Positions 44,889 through 54,872 of a DNA stretch of 64,000 bases are shown here, piece after piece; within the stretch, counting starts at the first letter, position 1, and each line of letters starts with the position of its first letter. The stretch comes from an uncultured Mediterraneibacter sp. (GTDB lineage Bacteria; Bacillota; Clostridia; Lachnospirales; Lachnospiraceae). Location of the stretch: NCBI GenBank assembly GCA_944377745.1, contig CALWFV010000007.1:27031-91030 (forward strand), written 5' to 3'. A model generated the notes under the pieces. The model made no database searches. It was given only the letters and a program-made list of their open reading frames with translations, and was not told where the DNA came from. A program made the position numbers and the translations under genes.

Positions 44889-44913
44889 TTACAGAAGAAA
44901 TGGAGTGAAAGTG

Positions 44914-46119
44914 ATGATTTCAAAGAAAATGGAAAATATGGTGGCAAACAGTTCGGCAATCCGGGCGATGTTCGAGGAAGGAAACCGTCTGGCGAAGATC
45001 TACGGTGCAGAGAATGTGTTCGACTTCAGTCTGGGAAATCCCAATGTTCCGGCTCCGGAGGCTGTAAAAAAGGCGATCATTGATCTTCTGAACGAGGAGG
45101 ATCCGGTTGTCCTTCATGGTTATACGAGCAGCAACGCGGGATATGAGGATGTCCGCCAGGCAGTCGCTGAGTCGCTTAATGCAAGGTTCGGCACAGCCTT
45201 TTCCGGGAAGAATATCACGATGACAGTGGGGGCGGCAGGAGGACTGAACGTGATCCTGAAGGCGCTTCTCAACCCCGGTGATGAAGTGATCACTTTTGTT
45301 CCGTATTTTGGGGAATACAGAAGTTACGTAAACAATTATGACGGTGTGCTCGTGGAGATCTCTCCTGACACCGCCACATTTCAGCCGAAACTGGATGAGT
45401 TCGGGGAGAAGATCACCCCTAAGACAAAGGCGGTCATCGTAAATACGCCGAACAATCCGACCGGCGTGGTCTACTCCGAGGAGACCATCAAAAAGATGGC
45501 TGCTGTTATGGAGAAAAAGCAGAAGGAGTACGGGACAGATATCTATCTGATCTCGGACGAGCCTTACAGAGAACTGGCCTATGATGGCGTTGAGGTGCCC
45601 TATCTGACAAAATATTATGACAATACCGTAGTGGGATATTCCTACAGTAAATCTCTTTCCCTCCCAGGAGAGCGGATCGGCTATCTTGTCATTCCGGATG
45701 AGGCGGCGGACAGTGAGAATCTGATCTCTGCCGTGAACGTGGCGACACGTATTCTGGGTTTTGTCAACGCGCCCACACTCCAGCAGAAAGTGGTGAAAGC
45801 GTGTCTTAATGAAAAGACGGATATCTCTTTCTATGACAGGAACAGGGAGACGCTGTACAACGGATTAAAAGAGCTGGGATTTGACTGCATCAAACCGGAG
45901 GGCGCTTTCTATCTGTTCGTGAAATCGCCGGTGGAGGATGAGAAGGTTTTCTGTGCCGATGCAAAGAAATACAATATCCTGCTTGTTCCGGGGAGTTCTT
46001 TCGGATGCCCGGGATATGTTCGGATCGCTTACTGTGTTGCATATGAGACCATCGTCAACTCTCTGCCGAAGTTTAAGGAACTGGCAGAAGAATACAGGAG
46101 AGCGGGAAAATGGCAGTAA
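44914..46119 (+). CDS. PLP-dependent class I aminotransferase (AspC-like)
   Basis: A 401-residue fold-type I aminotransferase. NPNNPTGVVYSEE holds the substrate-contacting Asn/Pro block, ISDEPYRELAY the Asp that binds the PLP ring nitrogen, and SYSKSLSLPGERIGY the PLP-binding Lys. GGAG at 44902-44905 favours the ATG at 44914. It overlaps the next aminotransferase gene by 10 bases. Amino-acid specificity (aspartate or aromatic) cannot be fixed. Confidence 0.88.
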   Translation: MISKKMENMVANSSAIRAMFEEGNRLAKIYGAENVFDFSLGNPNVPAPEAVKKAIIDLLNEEDPVVLHGYTSSNAGYEDVRQAVAESLNARFGTAFSGKNITMTVGAAGGLNVILKALLNPGDEVITFVPYFGEYRSYVNNYDGVLVEISPDTATFQPKLDEFGEKITPKTKAVIVNTPNNPTGVVYSEETIKKMAAVMEKKQKEYGTDIYLISDEPYRELAYDGVEVPYLTKYYDNTVVGYSYSKSLSLPGERIGYLVIPDEAADSENLISAVNVATRILGFVNAPTLQQKVVKACLNEKTDISFYDRNRETLYNGLKELGFDCIKPEGAFYLFVKSPVEDEKVFCADAKKYNILLVPGSSFGCPGYVRIAYCVAYETIVNSLPKFKELAEEYRRAGKWQ

Positions 46120-47180
46120 GAGAGGAACTTCTGAAAAACATACGGACTGTCGAGCCGTATGTTCCCGGGGAACAGCCTCAGGAGAAAGTTATAAAGCTCA
46201 ACACAAATGAGAATCCTTATCCCCCGGCTCCGGGGGTAAAAAAAGAGCTTGATTCTCTGGATCCGGCCGACTTCCGTCTGTATCCTGATCCGGCATCCGG
46301 CGTTCTCGTAAAAGCTCTTGCTGAGAATTACGGAGTAAGGGAAGATCAGATCTTCGTGGGCGTGGGATCTGATGATGTTCTGTCCCTGTGTTTTTTGACA
46401 TTTTTCAATTCAGAAAAACCGGTTCTGTTCCCGGACATCACGTATTCATTCTATAAAGTGTGGGCACAGCTGTACCGTATCCCGTATGAGTGTCCGCCCC
46501 TGGACAGGGATTTCCGGATCGTCAGGACGGACTATTACAGGGAGAACGGAGGCATCATCTTCCCGAATCCGAATGCGCCTACAGCGATTTACGAGGGACT
46601 TGATTTTGTTGAAGATATCCTCAGACATAATCGGGATTCCATCGTAATCGTGGATGAAGCGTATGTGGATTTTGCCGGTGAGTCTGCTATGGGACTGATC
46701 GGGAAATATGATAATCTGATCGTGACACAGACGTTCTCCAAATCCCGGAGCATGGCGGGAATGCGGATCGGATACGCGGTTTCCAGTCCGGATTTGATCC
46801 GCTGTCTGAATGATGTAAAGTATTCTTTCAATTCTTACACCATGAGCCGTGCGGCGCTGGTATGCGGCGCGGCGGCAGTGAGAGACCGGGACTATTTTGA
46901 GGAGAATATCAAAAAGATCAAAGAGACAAGGGAGCGGGCAAAGAGGGAACTGTCCGGTCTTGGATTCGAGTTTACAGATTCAGGGGCAAACTTCCTGTTT
47001 GTGCGCCATCCGGAGTATGATGGGACCAGACTTTTTACAAGACTGAAGGAGGCTGGTATCTATGTCAGACACTGGGAAGATGAGAGAATCAGACAGTATC
47101 TTAGGATCACGGTAGGAACGGATGAAGAGATGGAGAAGCTGTTTGAATTTCTCAGAGACTACGAGGAGACAGAGACCTGA
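46110..47180 (+). CDS. hisC: histidinol-phosphate aminotransferase-like protein
   Basis: A 356-residue aminotransferase of the HisC subfamily: KLNTNENPYPPAPGV near residue 30, VDEAYVDFAGES and the PLP-lysine segment TFSKSRSMAGMRIGYA. HisC converts imidazole-acetol phosphate to histidinol phosphate. No other histidine genes are here, so it may act on aromatic or other keto acids instead. Coupled to the preceding aminotransferase by overlap. Confidence 0.82.
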   Translation: MAVREELLKNIRTVEPYVPGEQPQEKVIKLNTNENPYPPAPGVKKELDSLDPADFRLYPDPASGVLVKALAENYGVREDQIFVGVGSDDVLSLCFLTFFNSEKPVLFPDITYSFYKVWAQLYRIPYECPPLDRDFRIVRTDYYRENGGIIFPNPNAPTAIYEGLDFVEDILRHNRDSIVIVDEAYVDFAGESAMGLIGKYDNLIVTQTFSKSRSMAGMRIGYAVSSPDLIRCLNDVKYSFNSYTMSRAALVCGAAAVRDRDYFEENIKKIKETRERAKRELSGLGFEFTDSGANFLFVRHPEYDGTRLFTRLKEAGIYVRHWEDERIRQYLRITVGTDEEMEKLFEFLRDYEETET

Positions 47181-47212
47181 ACTGCCCGGATAAAGAAAAG
47201 AAATAATAACAG

Positions 47213-47265
47213 GAGCCGCTGTGGGATGGAGAGGGGTTCTCTTTTCACCACAGCGGCTCTTTTTC
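47213..47265 (+). terminator. rho-independent terminator after the aminotransferase genes
   Basis: AGCCGCTGTGG (47214-47224) pairs perfectly with CCACAGCGGCT (47248-47258), followed by CTTTTTC. The convergent DUF368 gene ends at 47292, so it ends this plus-strand operon cleanly. Confidence 0.85.
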
Positions 47266-47291
47266 TTCAACACATATTTTGTTTTTTAAAA

Positions 47292-48137
47292 CTATTCCAC
47301 TTTTACGCGGCTGTTGAATTTATCCAGTGCAAGTGCACAGACAATACCAACCACGATGCAGATCAGATTGACCACTGCTGTTCCCGCCGTCAGGAAACTG
47401 CCAACCGGAATGATCATGACGGTAGCTGCTATGACGATTCCGATGATGCCGTGGAAGGCGATAGAATAGAAATTGTCAAAAAGAGCGTTGATTGCTTTGG
47501 CAAGCAGGATCACGGTTACGAGGGCGCCGATGCCGGCCGGGAACAGGACGCTCATGTCAAAATGGCCGATACCGTCAACAAACGGGGTGTAAAGTCCGAG
47601 CGGCATCAGCAGAGTGGAGAAACTCATACCCGGAGCGATCACACTGAGAGCAAGGCAGAAGCCGCAGAACAGGTACCAGAAGAAATTCGGCACCACTTCT
47701 ATGGAGGTCATCTGAAGCCCGATCAGCAGCGCGAAGATAAAACACATACATACTACAAGTGAGATCCAGGAACCTTTTGAGCGGCCCTGTTCGCCTGCTT
47801 CACGAAAAAGGGACGGCAGCATCCCAACGATCAGCCCGATGAAAAGGCAGACGGAGGGATCCGGATACCGGTTCAGGAAAAACGCCAGGATGTTGGCGAC
47901 TCCGAGAAAACCGATAACTCCACCGATAAAGACTGGAATGAGCTTAGGTACATGCGTTTTGAAATTTTTAAAGGGATTTGATAAGAGTTCCATGATAGGC
48001 TTATATATGCCGAAAATGACGCTCAGAACTCCGCCGGATATTCCGGGGAGAACGGCTCCCAGTCCGATCAGCGCTCCCTGAATGATGCGGAATAAAAACT
48101 GCAGAGGGCTGAAATTACTGTTTCCTTTTTTGTCCAT
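47292..48137 (-). CDS. DUF368 membrane protein (PopT-type undecaprenyl-phosphate transporter family)
   Basis: A 281-residue polytopic membrane protein with eight or more hydrophobic segments. The family signature GLGAVLPGISGGVLSVIFGIY is near residue 20, repeated in related form as SVIAPGMSFSTLLMPLGLY in the second half. DUF368 proteins have been shown in other bacteria to recycle undecaprenyl phosphate across the membrane for wall and polysaccharide synthesis. It has its own promoter, divergent from the ispG operon, whose product feeds isoprenoid lipid synthesis. Confidence 0.87.
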   Translation of the reverse strand: MDKKGNSNFSPLQFLFRIIQGALIGLGAVLPGISGGVLSVIFGIYKPIMELLSNPFKNFKTHVPKLIPVFIGGVIGFLGVANILAFFLNRYPDPSVCLFIGLIVGMLPSLFREAGEQGRSKGSWISLVVCMCFIFALLIGLQMTSIEVVPNFFWYLFCGFCLALSVIAPGMSFSTLLMPLGLYTPFVDGIGHFDMSVLFPAGIGALVTVILLAKAINALFDNFYSIAFHGIIGIVIAATVMIIPVGSFLTAGTAVVNLICIVVGIVCALALDKFNSRVKVE

Positions 48138-48187
48138 GTGCTTGAAATCCTTTCTTTTTTCATATACTTATTTTTAAGACCATAATA

Positions 48188-48216
48188 TTTATACTATTTT
48201 TCTGACAGTTTTGCAA
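48188..48216 (-). promoter_or_regulatory. promoter of the DUF368 gene
   Basis: On the minus strand TTGCAA (plus-strand TTGCAA palindrome at 48211-48216), 17-bp spacer, TATAAA (48193-48188). Confidence 0.55.
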
Positions 48217-48239
48217 GAAGCAGTTCATTTTTTGTAGCG

Positions 48240-48268
48240 TTGACAGTGGTGGGGGAAATCTTTATAAT
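48240..48268 (+). promoter_or_regulatory. promoter of the 48298-ispG-polC operon
   Basis: Perfect consensus TTGACA (48240-48245), 17-bp spacer, TATAAT (48263-48268). The next start codon lies about 30 bases downstream. Confidence 0.85.
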
Positions 48269-48297
48269 GAAAGACAAGAAAAGAAAGGGTTTAGATT

Positions 48298-48741
48298 ATG
48301 ATTTACGAAAATAACGAAGAAAAAAGAAGTACACTCTGGAGGACGGTACTTACGGTATCATCAGTCCTTATTGTTATCATAGCTGTTTTTTTTATTGTCA
48401 AGCTGTTTACAGATAACCCGCTCGAGGGAACCTGGGTCAGTGATGAGGGAGATATCACCCTGACATTTACGGACGAGAGAGACAGCGTATCTGTACAGAG
48501 CGGATCCGTCAGCGTAACGACTGAGTGCAGTGTGGATAAATCCACGAAGGTACTCACCGTGCATGTCAGTGACGAGCTTATAAAAGAGCAGGCGGAAAAT
48601 TCTGACGGGGATGTCACCGAGACACAGCTCCGTGACCTGCTCGATGATATCGAAGGGACATACGAGTATAATATTGAGAATACGACCCTTACACTGACAG
48701 AGAGGGAATATGGAAACCAGATGGTCTTTGAGAAAAATTGA
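48298..48741 (+). CDS. small membrane-anchored protein with an extracellular beta domain
   Basis: A 147-residue protein with one N-terminal transmembrane helix (residues about 16-38) and an outside domain rich in beta strands that begins NPLEGTWVSDEGDITLTF, a lipocalin/DUF5640-like opening. The outside part is acidic and Thr/Ser-rich. It is first behind a consensus promoter and 15 bases ahead of ispG. Function unknown. Confidence 0.75.
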   Translation: MIYENNEEKRSTLWRTVLTVSSVLIVIIAVFFIVKLFTDNPLEGTWVSDEGDITLTFTDERDSVSVQSGSVSVTTECSVDKSTKVLTVHVSDELIKEQAENSDGDVTETQLRDLLDDIEGTYEYNIENTTLTLTEREYGNQMVFEKN

Positions 48742-48756
48742 TCGGAGAAAAGTCAG

Positions 48757-49812
48757 ATGTACAGAAATCAGACGAAGGAAATTTTGGTTGGAAATGTAAA
48801 GATCGGCGGTGACAATCCTATCGCCATCCAGTCCATGACAAACACGAAAACGGAGGATGTAAAGGCGACGACGGAACAGATCCTGCGTCTTGAGGCTGCC
48901 GGATGCGATATTATCCGGTGCGCGGTGCCGACCATGGAGGCGGCGGAAGCGCTCAGGGAGATAAAGAAGAACATACACATTCCTCTTGTTTCCGATATCC
49001 ATTTTGACTATAGGCTTGCCATCGCGGCGATCGAGAACGGGGCGGATAAGATCCGGATCAATCCGGGGAATATCGGTTCCCGGGAAAAAGTACAGGCTGT
49101 GGTGGATAAGGCGAAGGAGTATGGCGTGCCGATCCGCGTGGGCGTCAACAGCGGTTCGCTTGAAAAGCATCTGCTGGAGAAATACGGCGGAGTGACGGCG
49201 GAAGGGATCGTGGAGAGTGCTCTGGACAAAGTCCATATGATCGAGGAGATGGGATATGACAACCTTGTCGTCAGCATAAAATCATCGGATGTGATGATGT
49301 GTGTCGAGGCGCATGAACTGATCGCGAAACAGTGTCCCTATCCGCTCCATGTTGGTATTACGGAGTCGGGCACAGTGTATTCCGGAAATATCAAGTCCTC
49401 TGTGGGACTGGGCATCATCCTCCACGAAGGGATCGGAAATACGATCCGGGTCTCTCTTACAGGCGATCCGGTGGAGGAGATCCGTACCGCAAAACTGATA
49501 CTGAAGACACTGGGGCTCCGTAAAGGAGGTATCGAAGTGGTGTCATGTCCCACCTGCGGAAGGACAAAGATCGATCTGATAGGACTTGCCAACGAAGTGG
49601 AAAAAATGGTGGCTGACATTCCGCTGGATATCAAAGTGGCGGTCATGGGATGCGCAGTCAACGGACCCGGTGAGGCGAAAGAAGCGGATATCGGGATCGC
49701 CGGCGGGATCGGCGAAGGTCTGCTCATCAAAAAAGGTCAGATCGTAAAGAAGGTTAAAGAGGAGGAACTTCTCAGCACATTACGTCAGGAGTTGTTAGAT
49801 TGGAAGCAGTAA
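48757..49812 (+). CDS. ispG: 4-hydroxy-3-methylbut-2-enyl diphosphate synthase (flavodoxin/ferredoxin)
   Basis: A 351-residue [4Fe-4S] enzyme of the MEP isoprenoid pathway. The TIM-barrel part carries [24 protein letters not shown] and [11 protein letters not shown]. The C-terminal cluster domain has [12 protein letters not shown] and [11 protein letters not shown] with three Cys. GGAG lies 10 bases before the start. It overlaps polC by 13 bases. Confidence 0.95.
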   Translation: MYRNQTKEILVGNVKIGGDNPIAIQSMTNTKTEDVKATTEQILRLEAAGCDIIRCAVPTMEAAEALREIKKNIHIPLVSDIHFDYRLAIAAIENGADKIRINPGNIGSREKVQAVVDKAKEYGVPIRVGVNSGSLEKHLLEKYGGVTAEGIVESALDKVHMIEEMGYDNLVVSIKSSDVMMCVEAHELIAKQCPYPLHVGITESGTVYSGNIKSSVGLGIILHEGIGNTIRVSLTGDPVEEIRTAKLILKTLGLRKGGIEVVSCPTCGRTKIDLIGLANEVEKMVADIPLDIKVAVMGCAVNGPGEAKEADIGIAGGIGEGLLIKKGQIVKKVKEEELLSTLRQELLDWKQ

Positions 49813-52800
49813 AGAGTGAAAAAACTTTTTTTAATGTGTTTCCCACGTTGAAAGTGGAGGACGATATAAGGATTCTCTTCGGAGATGTAGAAGTACAGAA
49901 GATCACGACGAATTCCAGTCGTGATTTTCTTCACGTTCACATTTTGAGCCGGCATCTGATCCAGAAGAAACAGATCTGGCAAATGGAGCAGAAGATCAAG
50001 GAACAGCTTTTCGGAACAGCATCCGTAGCTGTCCAGATCAGGGAACTCTATGAACTGTCAGGACAGTATACTGCGGAAGCGCTCATGCGGGAATACAGAG
50101 AGAGTATCATAGAGGAACTTAAGACGATCAGCGTCCTTGCTGCAAATATGTTCGCTCAGGCTGACATCACTTTTGAGGAAGGCGGCGTGATCCAGCTGGG
50201 ACTTGTCAATACGATCGTGTCGGAAGGACGAAAGGAAGAGATCCTGGAACTGCTGGAGGAAATTTATGACCGCAGGTTCCGGATCCCGGCGGATATCAGG
50301 ATCACTTATCACTCTCCGGAAGGGAACGGAACGAGAGAATATGACGAACAGCGGATCCAGCAGGAGATCAACGCCATCTTTGAACGGCGCGCAAGACAGC
50401 GGGGCGAGGAAATCCCGCAGAAGAGCGAGACGAAGAAGAGCGGGGCGGAAAAGAAAACTTCCTCCTCCGGTTCAGGAAACGGCGGTTCAGGAAAGTCCGG
50501 ATCCGGGAACGGACACAGAGAGAAAGGGAAAAAGGAATTCCGGAAAAAGGATTTCTACCGTCCGGTCAAGGTCGGCGATGATCCGAACCTGATCTACGGA
50601 AAGAATTTCGACGATGAACCGATCACACTGGACCAGGTGGTAACGGAGATGGGAGAGATCACGATCCACGGGAAGATCATCAACTTTGATACCCGTGAGA
50701 TCCGGAATGAAAAGACGATCATCATGTTCGCGGTGACAGACTTTACGGATACGATCACGGTGAAGATGTTTACAAGGAACGATCAGCTCCCCGAGATCCT
50801 TGCGGAACTGAAAAAAGGCGTTTTTGTGAAGATAAAGGGGATCACTACCATCGACAAATTTGACGGTGAGCTGACCATCGGCTCCGTGACCGGCATCAAA
50901 AAGATCGGCGATTTCACTGTATCGAGAAAGGACTTAAGTCCGGCAAAAAGAGTGGAACTCCACTGTCATACAAAGATGAGCGACATGGACGGAGTATCGG
51001 AAGTGAAAAACATCGTGAAGCGCGCCCATGACTGGGGACACCCGGCCATTGCCATCACGGATCACGGTGTGGCTCAGGCATTTCCCGATGCCAATCATTA
51101 CATAGAGACGCTGGATGCGGACGACCCCTTTAAAGTGATCTACGGTGTGGAGGGCTATGTGGTGGACGACCTGACTGACATCGCAGTGAACGCCAGAGAA
51201 CAGACGCTGGATGATACCTACATTGTTTTTGATATCGAGACCACGGGATTCAGCTCAGTCCGTGACAGGATCATAGAGATCGGGGCAGTCAAGGTCGTGA
51301 ACGGGGAGATCGTGGACCGGTTCAGTACCTTTGTGAACCCGGAGCGGCCTATCCCCTTTGAGATCACGAACCTGACCAGCATCACGGACGAGATGGTCAT
51401 GGACTCGCCGACGATCGAGGTGATCCTTCCTCAGTTCCTGGAGTTTGCAGGCGACAGTATCCTTGTTGCCCACAACGCCGGATTTGACGTGGGATTTATC
51501 GAGGAGAACTGCAGGAACCAGGCGATCGACAGGAAATTTACCTATGTGGATACGGTTGCCCTTGCCAGGGTACTCCTTCCCACTCTGTCAAAATATAAGC
51601 TGAACATTGTGGCGAAAGCACTGGGAATCTCCCTTGAGAACCATCACCGGGCTGTGGATGACGCGGGAGCGACGGCAGAGATCTTTGTCAAATTCGTGGA
51701 GATGCTCAAAGACAGGAATATCAATACGTTAAAAGAGATGAACCATTTCGGGGACCGGAATGTGAACGCGATCCGGAAGATGGCAACGTATCATATCATC
51801 ATCCTTGCGAAAAATGATATCGGACGGTTCAATCTTTATCAGCTGATCACAGAATCCCATCTGACGTATTACGCCAGAAGGCCCAGAATCCCGAAGAGTC
51901 TTCTGAACGAACACAGGGAAGGCCTGATCATCGGAAGCGCCTGCGAGGCGGGAGAGCTTTACCGGGCCGTCCTGGAGCAGCGCTCCGCGGAGCAGATCGC
52001 TCGGCTCGCGGATTTCTACGATTACTATGAGATACAGCCAGTCGGGAATAACCGGTTCATGATCGAGAGCGAGAAGGTACCGGATGTGACTTCGGAGGAA
52101 GATCTGAGGAATCTGAACCGACAGATTGTGGAGCTGGGGGAAAAATTCAAGAAACCGGTGGTGGCGACCTGTGATGTCCATTTCCTCGACCCGGAGGATG
52201 AGGTGTACCGCCGTATCATCATGGCGGGAAAAGGGTTTGATGATGCGGATACCCAGCCGCCCCTGTTTCTCCGCACGACAGAAGAGATGCTGGATGAATT
52301 TTCTTATCTGGGGTCTGCAAAGGCAAGGGAGATCGTGATCGACAATCCAAATAAAATCGCGCGGATGGTGGAGAAGATCTCACCGGTAAATCCTAATAAG
52401 TGCCCGCCGATCATTGAAAACTCGGATCAGGAACTTCGCGATATCTGTTATAGAAAAGCCCATGAGATGTACGGGGAGGATCTTCCGGTGCAGGTTTCTT
52501 CCAGACTGGAAAAGGAGCTGAATTCTATTATATCCAACGGTTATGCCGTTATGTACATCATCGCCCAGAAGCTGGTGTGGAAGTCAAATGCGGACGGATA
52601 TCTGGTAGGATCCCGTGGATCCGTCGGATCTTCTTTTGTCGCCACAATGGCAGGGATCACGGAAGTAAATCCGCTAAGCCCGCATTATTACTGCGAAAAG
52701 TGCCATTACAGCGATTTTGATTCGGAGGAGGTGCGCGCTTTTTCCGGAGGCTGCGGGTACGATATGCCGGACCGGAATTGTCCGGTATGCGGTGAGAAGC

Positions 52801-54332
52801 TGGTGAAGGCGGGATTTGACATCCCCTTTGAGACCTTCCTGGGGTTCAAGGGAGACAAAGAGCCGGATATTGACCTGAATTTCTCCGGTGATTATCAGGC
52901 GAAGGCACACAAATATACAGAGGTCCTTTTCGGTGAAGGACATACTTTTAAAGCGGGAACGATCGGAACCCTCGCAGATAAGACGGCCTATGGTTTTGTG
53001 AAAAATTACTATGAGGAGCACGAGCAGCGAAAGCGGAGGTGTGAAATCGAGAGGATCACAGAGGGCTGTACCGGGATCCGGAGAAGCACCGGGCAGCATC
53101 CGGGAGGTATCGTGGTCCTTCCTCATGGACACGACATCAACGAGTTCACGCCGGTGCAGCATCCGGCAAATGATATGGAGTGCGGGATCATCACCACGCA
53201 CTTTGATTACCATTCCATCGACCACAACCTTCTGAAGCTGGATATCCTTGGGCACGATGATCCGACTATGATCCGTACCCTGGAGGATTATATCACTTCG
53301 GATGCTATGGACAATGAGTATAATGAAGAGCACCCGTTTGTCGCGACGGAGATCCCTCTGGATGATAAAGAGGTGATCGAACTGTTCCACGGAACGGAGA
53401 TTCTCGGGATCAAGCCGGAGGATATCGACGGATGCAGGCTGGGATGTCTTGGAATTCCCGAGTTTGGAACGGATTTCGTTATCCAGATGGTGGAGGATAC
53501 GAAGCCTCAGACTCTCTCTGATCTGATCCGTATTTCCGGTCTGTCCCACGGGACAAATGTATGGCTGGGGAACGCGCAGGAGCTGGTGAAATCCGGAAAG
53601 GCAACGATCTCCACCGCGATCTGTACCAGGGATGATATTATGATTTATCTCATCAACAAAGGGGTGGAGAGCGCCCTGGCGTTTACTATTATGGAGAGCG
53701 TACGAAAAGGAAAAGGACTCAAGCCCGAGTGGGAAGAGGCAATGAAGGCTCAGGACGTTCCGGACTGGTATATCTGGTCCTGTAAGAAGATCAGTTACAT
53801 GTTCCCGAAAGCCCATGCCGCCGCCTATGTCATGATGGCGTACCGCATCGCCTACTGTAAGATCAACTATCCCCTGGCTTACTATGCGGCGTACTTCGGC
53901 ATCCGCGCGGACGCCTTTTCCTATGAGATCATGTGCCAGGGGAAGGAGAAGCTGGATTATTATATGAAAGACTATAAAAAACGAAGCGATTCTCTCAGCA
54001 AGAAGGAGCAGGATGTCATGAAGGATATGAAGATCGTTCAGGAGATGTATGCGAGGGGATTTGACTTTATGCCTATCGACATCTACCGGGCAAAAGCGAA
54101 GAAGTTCCAGATCATCGACGGAAAGCTCATGCCTTCCCTTGCCAGCATCGAGGGAATGGGGGACAAGGCCGCGGAGGCGGTGGAAGAGGCGTCGAAGGAC
54201 GGGCCGTATCTGTCACTGGATGATTTCAGGCAGCGGACCAAAGTCAGCAAGACTGTGATCGATCTGATGGCAGACCTGGGGCTGTTCGGGGATCTGCCCC
54301 AGAGCAATCAGCTGTCGCTGTTTGATTTCTAA
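49800..54332 (+). CDS. polC: DNA polymerase III, PolC type
   Basis: A 1510-residue replicative polymerase of low-GC Gram-positives. In order: an N-terminal domain; a Gly/Ser/Lys low-complexity linker near residues 200-260; an OB fold; a PHP domain ([15 protein letters not shown]) interrupted by a DEDDh 3'-5' exonuclease ([32 protein letters not shown]); the polymerase core ([12 protein letters not shown] and [10 protein letters not shown]) with a Zn-type CxxC pair; and the helix-hairpin-helix tail. The TTG start at 49800 has AGGAG 9 bases upstream. Confidence 0.96.
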   Translation: MEAVKSEKTFFNVFPTLKVEDDIRILFGDVEVQKITTNSSRDFLHVHILSRHLIQKKQIWQMEQKIKEQLFGTASVAVQIRELYELSGQYTAEALMREYRESIIEELKTISVLAANMFAQADITFEEGGVIQLGLVNTIVSEGRKEEILELLEEIYDRRFRIPADIRITYHSPEGNGTREYDEQRIQQEINAIFERRARQRGEEIPQKSETKKSGAEKKTSSSGSGNGGSGKSGSGNGHREKGKKEFRKKDFYRPVKVGDDPNLIYGKNFDDEPITLDQVVTEMGEITIHGKIINFDTREIRNEKTIIMFAVTDFTDTITVKMFTRNDQLPEILAELKKGVFVKIKGITTIDKFDGELTIGSVTGIKKIGDFTVSRKDLSPAKRVELHCHTKMSDMDGVSEVKNIVKRAHDWGHPAIAITDHGVAQAFPDANHYIETLDADDPFKVIYGVEGYVVDDLTDIAVNAREQTLDDTYIVFDIETTGFSSVRDRIIEIGAVKVVNGEIVDRFSTFVNPERPIPFEITNLTSITDEMVMDSPTIEVILPQFLEFAGDSILVAHNAGFDVGFIEENCRNQAIDRKFTYVDTVALARVLLPTLSKYKLNIVAKALGISLENHHRAVDDAGATAEIFVKFVEMLKDRNINTLKEMNHFGDRNVNAIRKMATYHIIILAKNDIGRFNLYQLITESHLTYYARRPRIPKSLLNEHREGLIIGSACEAGELYRAVLEQRSAEQIARLADFYDYYEIQPVGNNRFMIESEKVPDVTSEEDLRNLNRQIVELGEKFKKPVVATCDVHFLDPEDEVYRRIIMAGKGFDDADTQPPLFLRTTEEMLDEFSYLGSAKAREIVIDNPNKIARMVEKISPVNPNKCPPIIENSDQELRDICYRKAHEMYGEDLPVQVSSRLEKELNSIISNGYAVMYIIAQKLVWKSNADGYLVGSRGSVGSSFVATMAGITEVNPLSPHYYCEKCHYSDFDSEEVRAFSGGCGYDMPDRNCPVCGEKLVKAGFDIPFETFLGFKGDKEPDIDLNFSGDYQAKAHKYTEVLFGEGHTFKAGTIGTLADKTAYGFVKNYYEEHEQRKRRCEIERITEGCTGIRRSTGQHPGGIVVLPHGHDINEFTPVQHPANDMECGIITTHFDYHSIDHNLLKLDILGHDDPTMIRTLEDYITSDAMDNEYNEEHPFVATEIPLDDKEVIELFHGTEILGIKPEDIDGCRLGCLGIPEFGTDFVIQMVEDTKPQTLSDLIRISGLSHGTNVWLGNAQELVKSGKATISTAICTRDDIMIYLINKGVESALAFTIMESVRKGKGLKPEWEEAMKAQDVPDWYIWSCKKISYMFPKAHAAAYVMMAYRIAYCKINYPLAYYAAYFGIRADAFSYEIMCQGKEKLDYYMKDYKKRSDSLSKKEQDVMKDMKIVQEMYARGFDFMPIDIYRAKAKKFQIIDGKLMPSLASIEGMGDKAAEAVEEASKDGPYLSLDDFRQRTKVSKTVIDLMADLGLFGDLPQSNQLSLFDF

Positions 54333-54361
54333 GCTTTATGCGAGAGCGTCATCCGGCACAC

Positions 54362-54420
54362 AAAAAAAGAGTATACGGACACTTTATTTCAGAAAAGTGT
54401 CCGTATACTCTTTTTTTTTG
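54362..54420. terminator. bidirectional terminator between polC and the XRE gene
   Basis: A perfect stem of about 18 bp (AGAGTATACGGACACTTT with its complement) has an A run on the left and T9 on the right, so it can end transcripts from either side. Confidence 0.9.
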
Positions 54421-54444
54421 TGTGCGCCTGGCGGCGCACATTTC

Positions 54445-54693
54445 TTAAGGTTCAAGGTTCAGGAGACTCTGGACCGACACGTTTAAGACAGCCGAAAAAT
54501 AGAGGAGCTCAAAATCGGGTACGACCCGGTCTCCGGTCTCGATCCGGCTGATCGCTTTCTGGTTCAGATTCAGTCCTTCAAGCTGGATTTTGGCGGCCAG
54601 CTGTTCCTGGGACAGGTTTGCAAGTTCACGCAGATCTCTTATCCTGCTCCCCGAAACATTACATTTTCCATCCTTGTACTTGTACAGTTTCAT
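54445..54693 (-). CDS. XRE family helix-turn-helix regulator
   Basis: An 82-residue single-domain DNA-binding protein (IRDLRELANLSQEQLAAKIQ, NQKAISRIETGDRVVPDFEL). AAGGAG about 11 bases upstream supports the ATG at 54693 over an upstream TTG. It diverges from the polysaccharide locus, and near-identical direct repeats flank the promoter between them, so it may control that locus. Confidence 0.82.
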   Translation of the reverse strand: MKLYKYKDGKCNVSGSRIRDLRELANLSQEQLAAKIQLEGLNLNQKAISRIETGDRVVPDFELLYFSAVLNVSVQSLLNLEP

Positions 54694-54736
54694 AGTATTA
54701 TTTTCTCCTTGCAAAATAGTTTTATCCCCTATGCTT

Positions 54737-54808
54737 ATCCTAAAGATGACTAATTTTTATTGACATTAGCACAAAAGCGTGGTTATAATTATCCCAATGA
54801 TGACTAAA
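54737..54808 (+). promoter_or_regulatory. polysaccharide-locus promoter flanked by direct repeats
   Basis: TTGACA (54760-54765), 18-bp spacer, TATAAT (54784-54789). Two 18-base direct repeats, ATCCTAAAGATGACTAAT (54737-54754) and ATCCCAATGATGACTAAA (54791-54808), match at 15 of 18 positions and lie on either side, 54 bp apart. They are candidate binding sites for the divergent XRE protein. Confidence 0.6.
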
Positions 54809-54872
54809 AATGTGGTCGTCAGAAAAAAACAGGGAGAGAAGTTTGCTGTATAACAGTACAAATTAATAAATT

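Noticed and set aside
52674-53816. A 380-codon minus-strand frame inside polC
   Set aside because: Antisense shadow of the conserved polymerase core; no family features.
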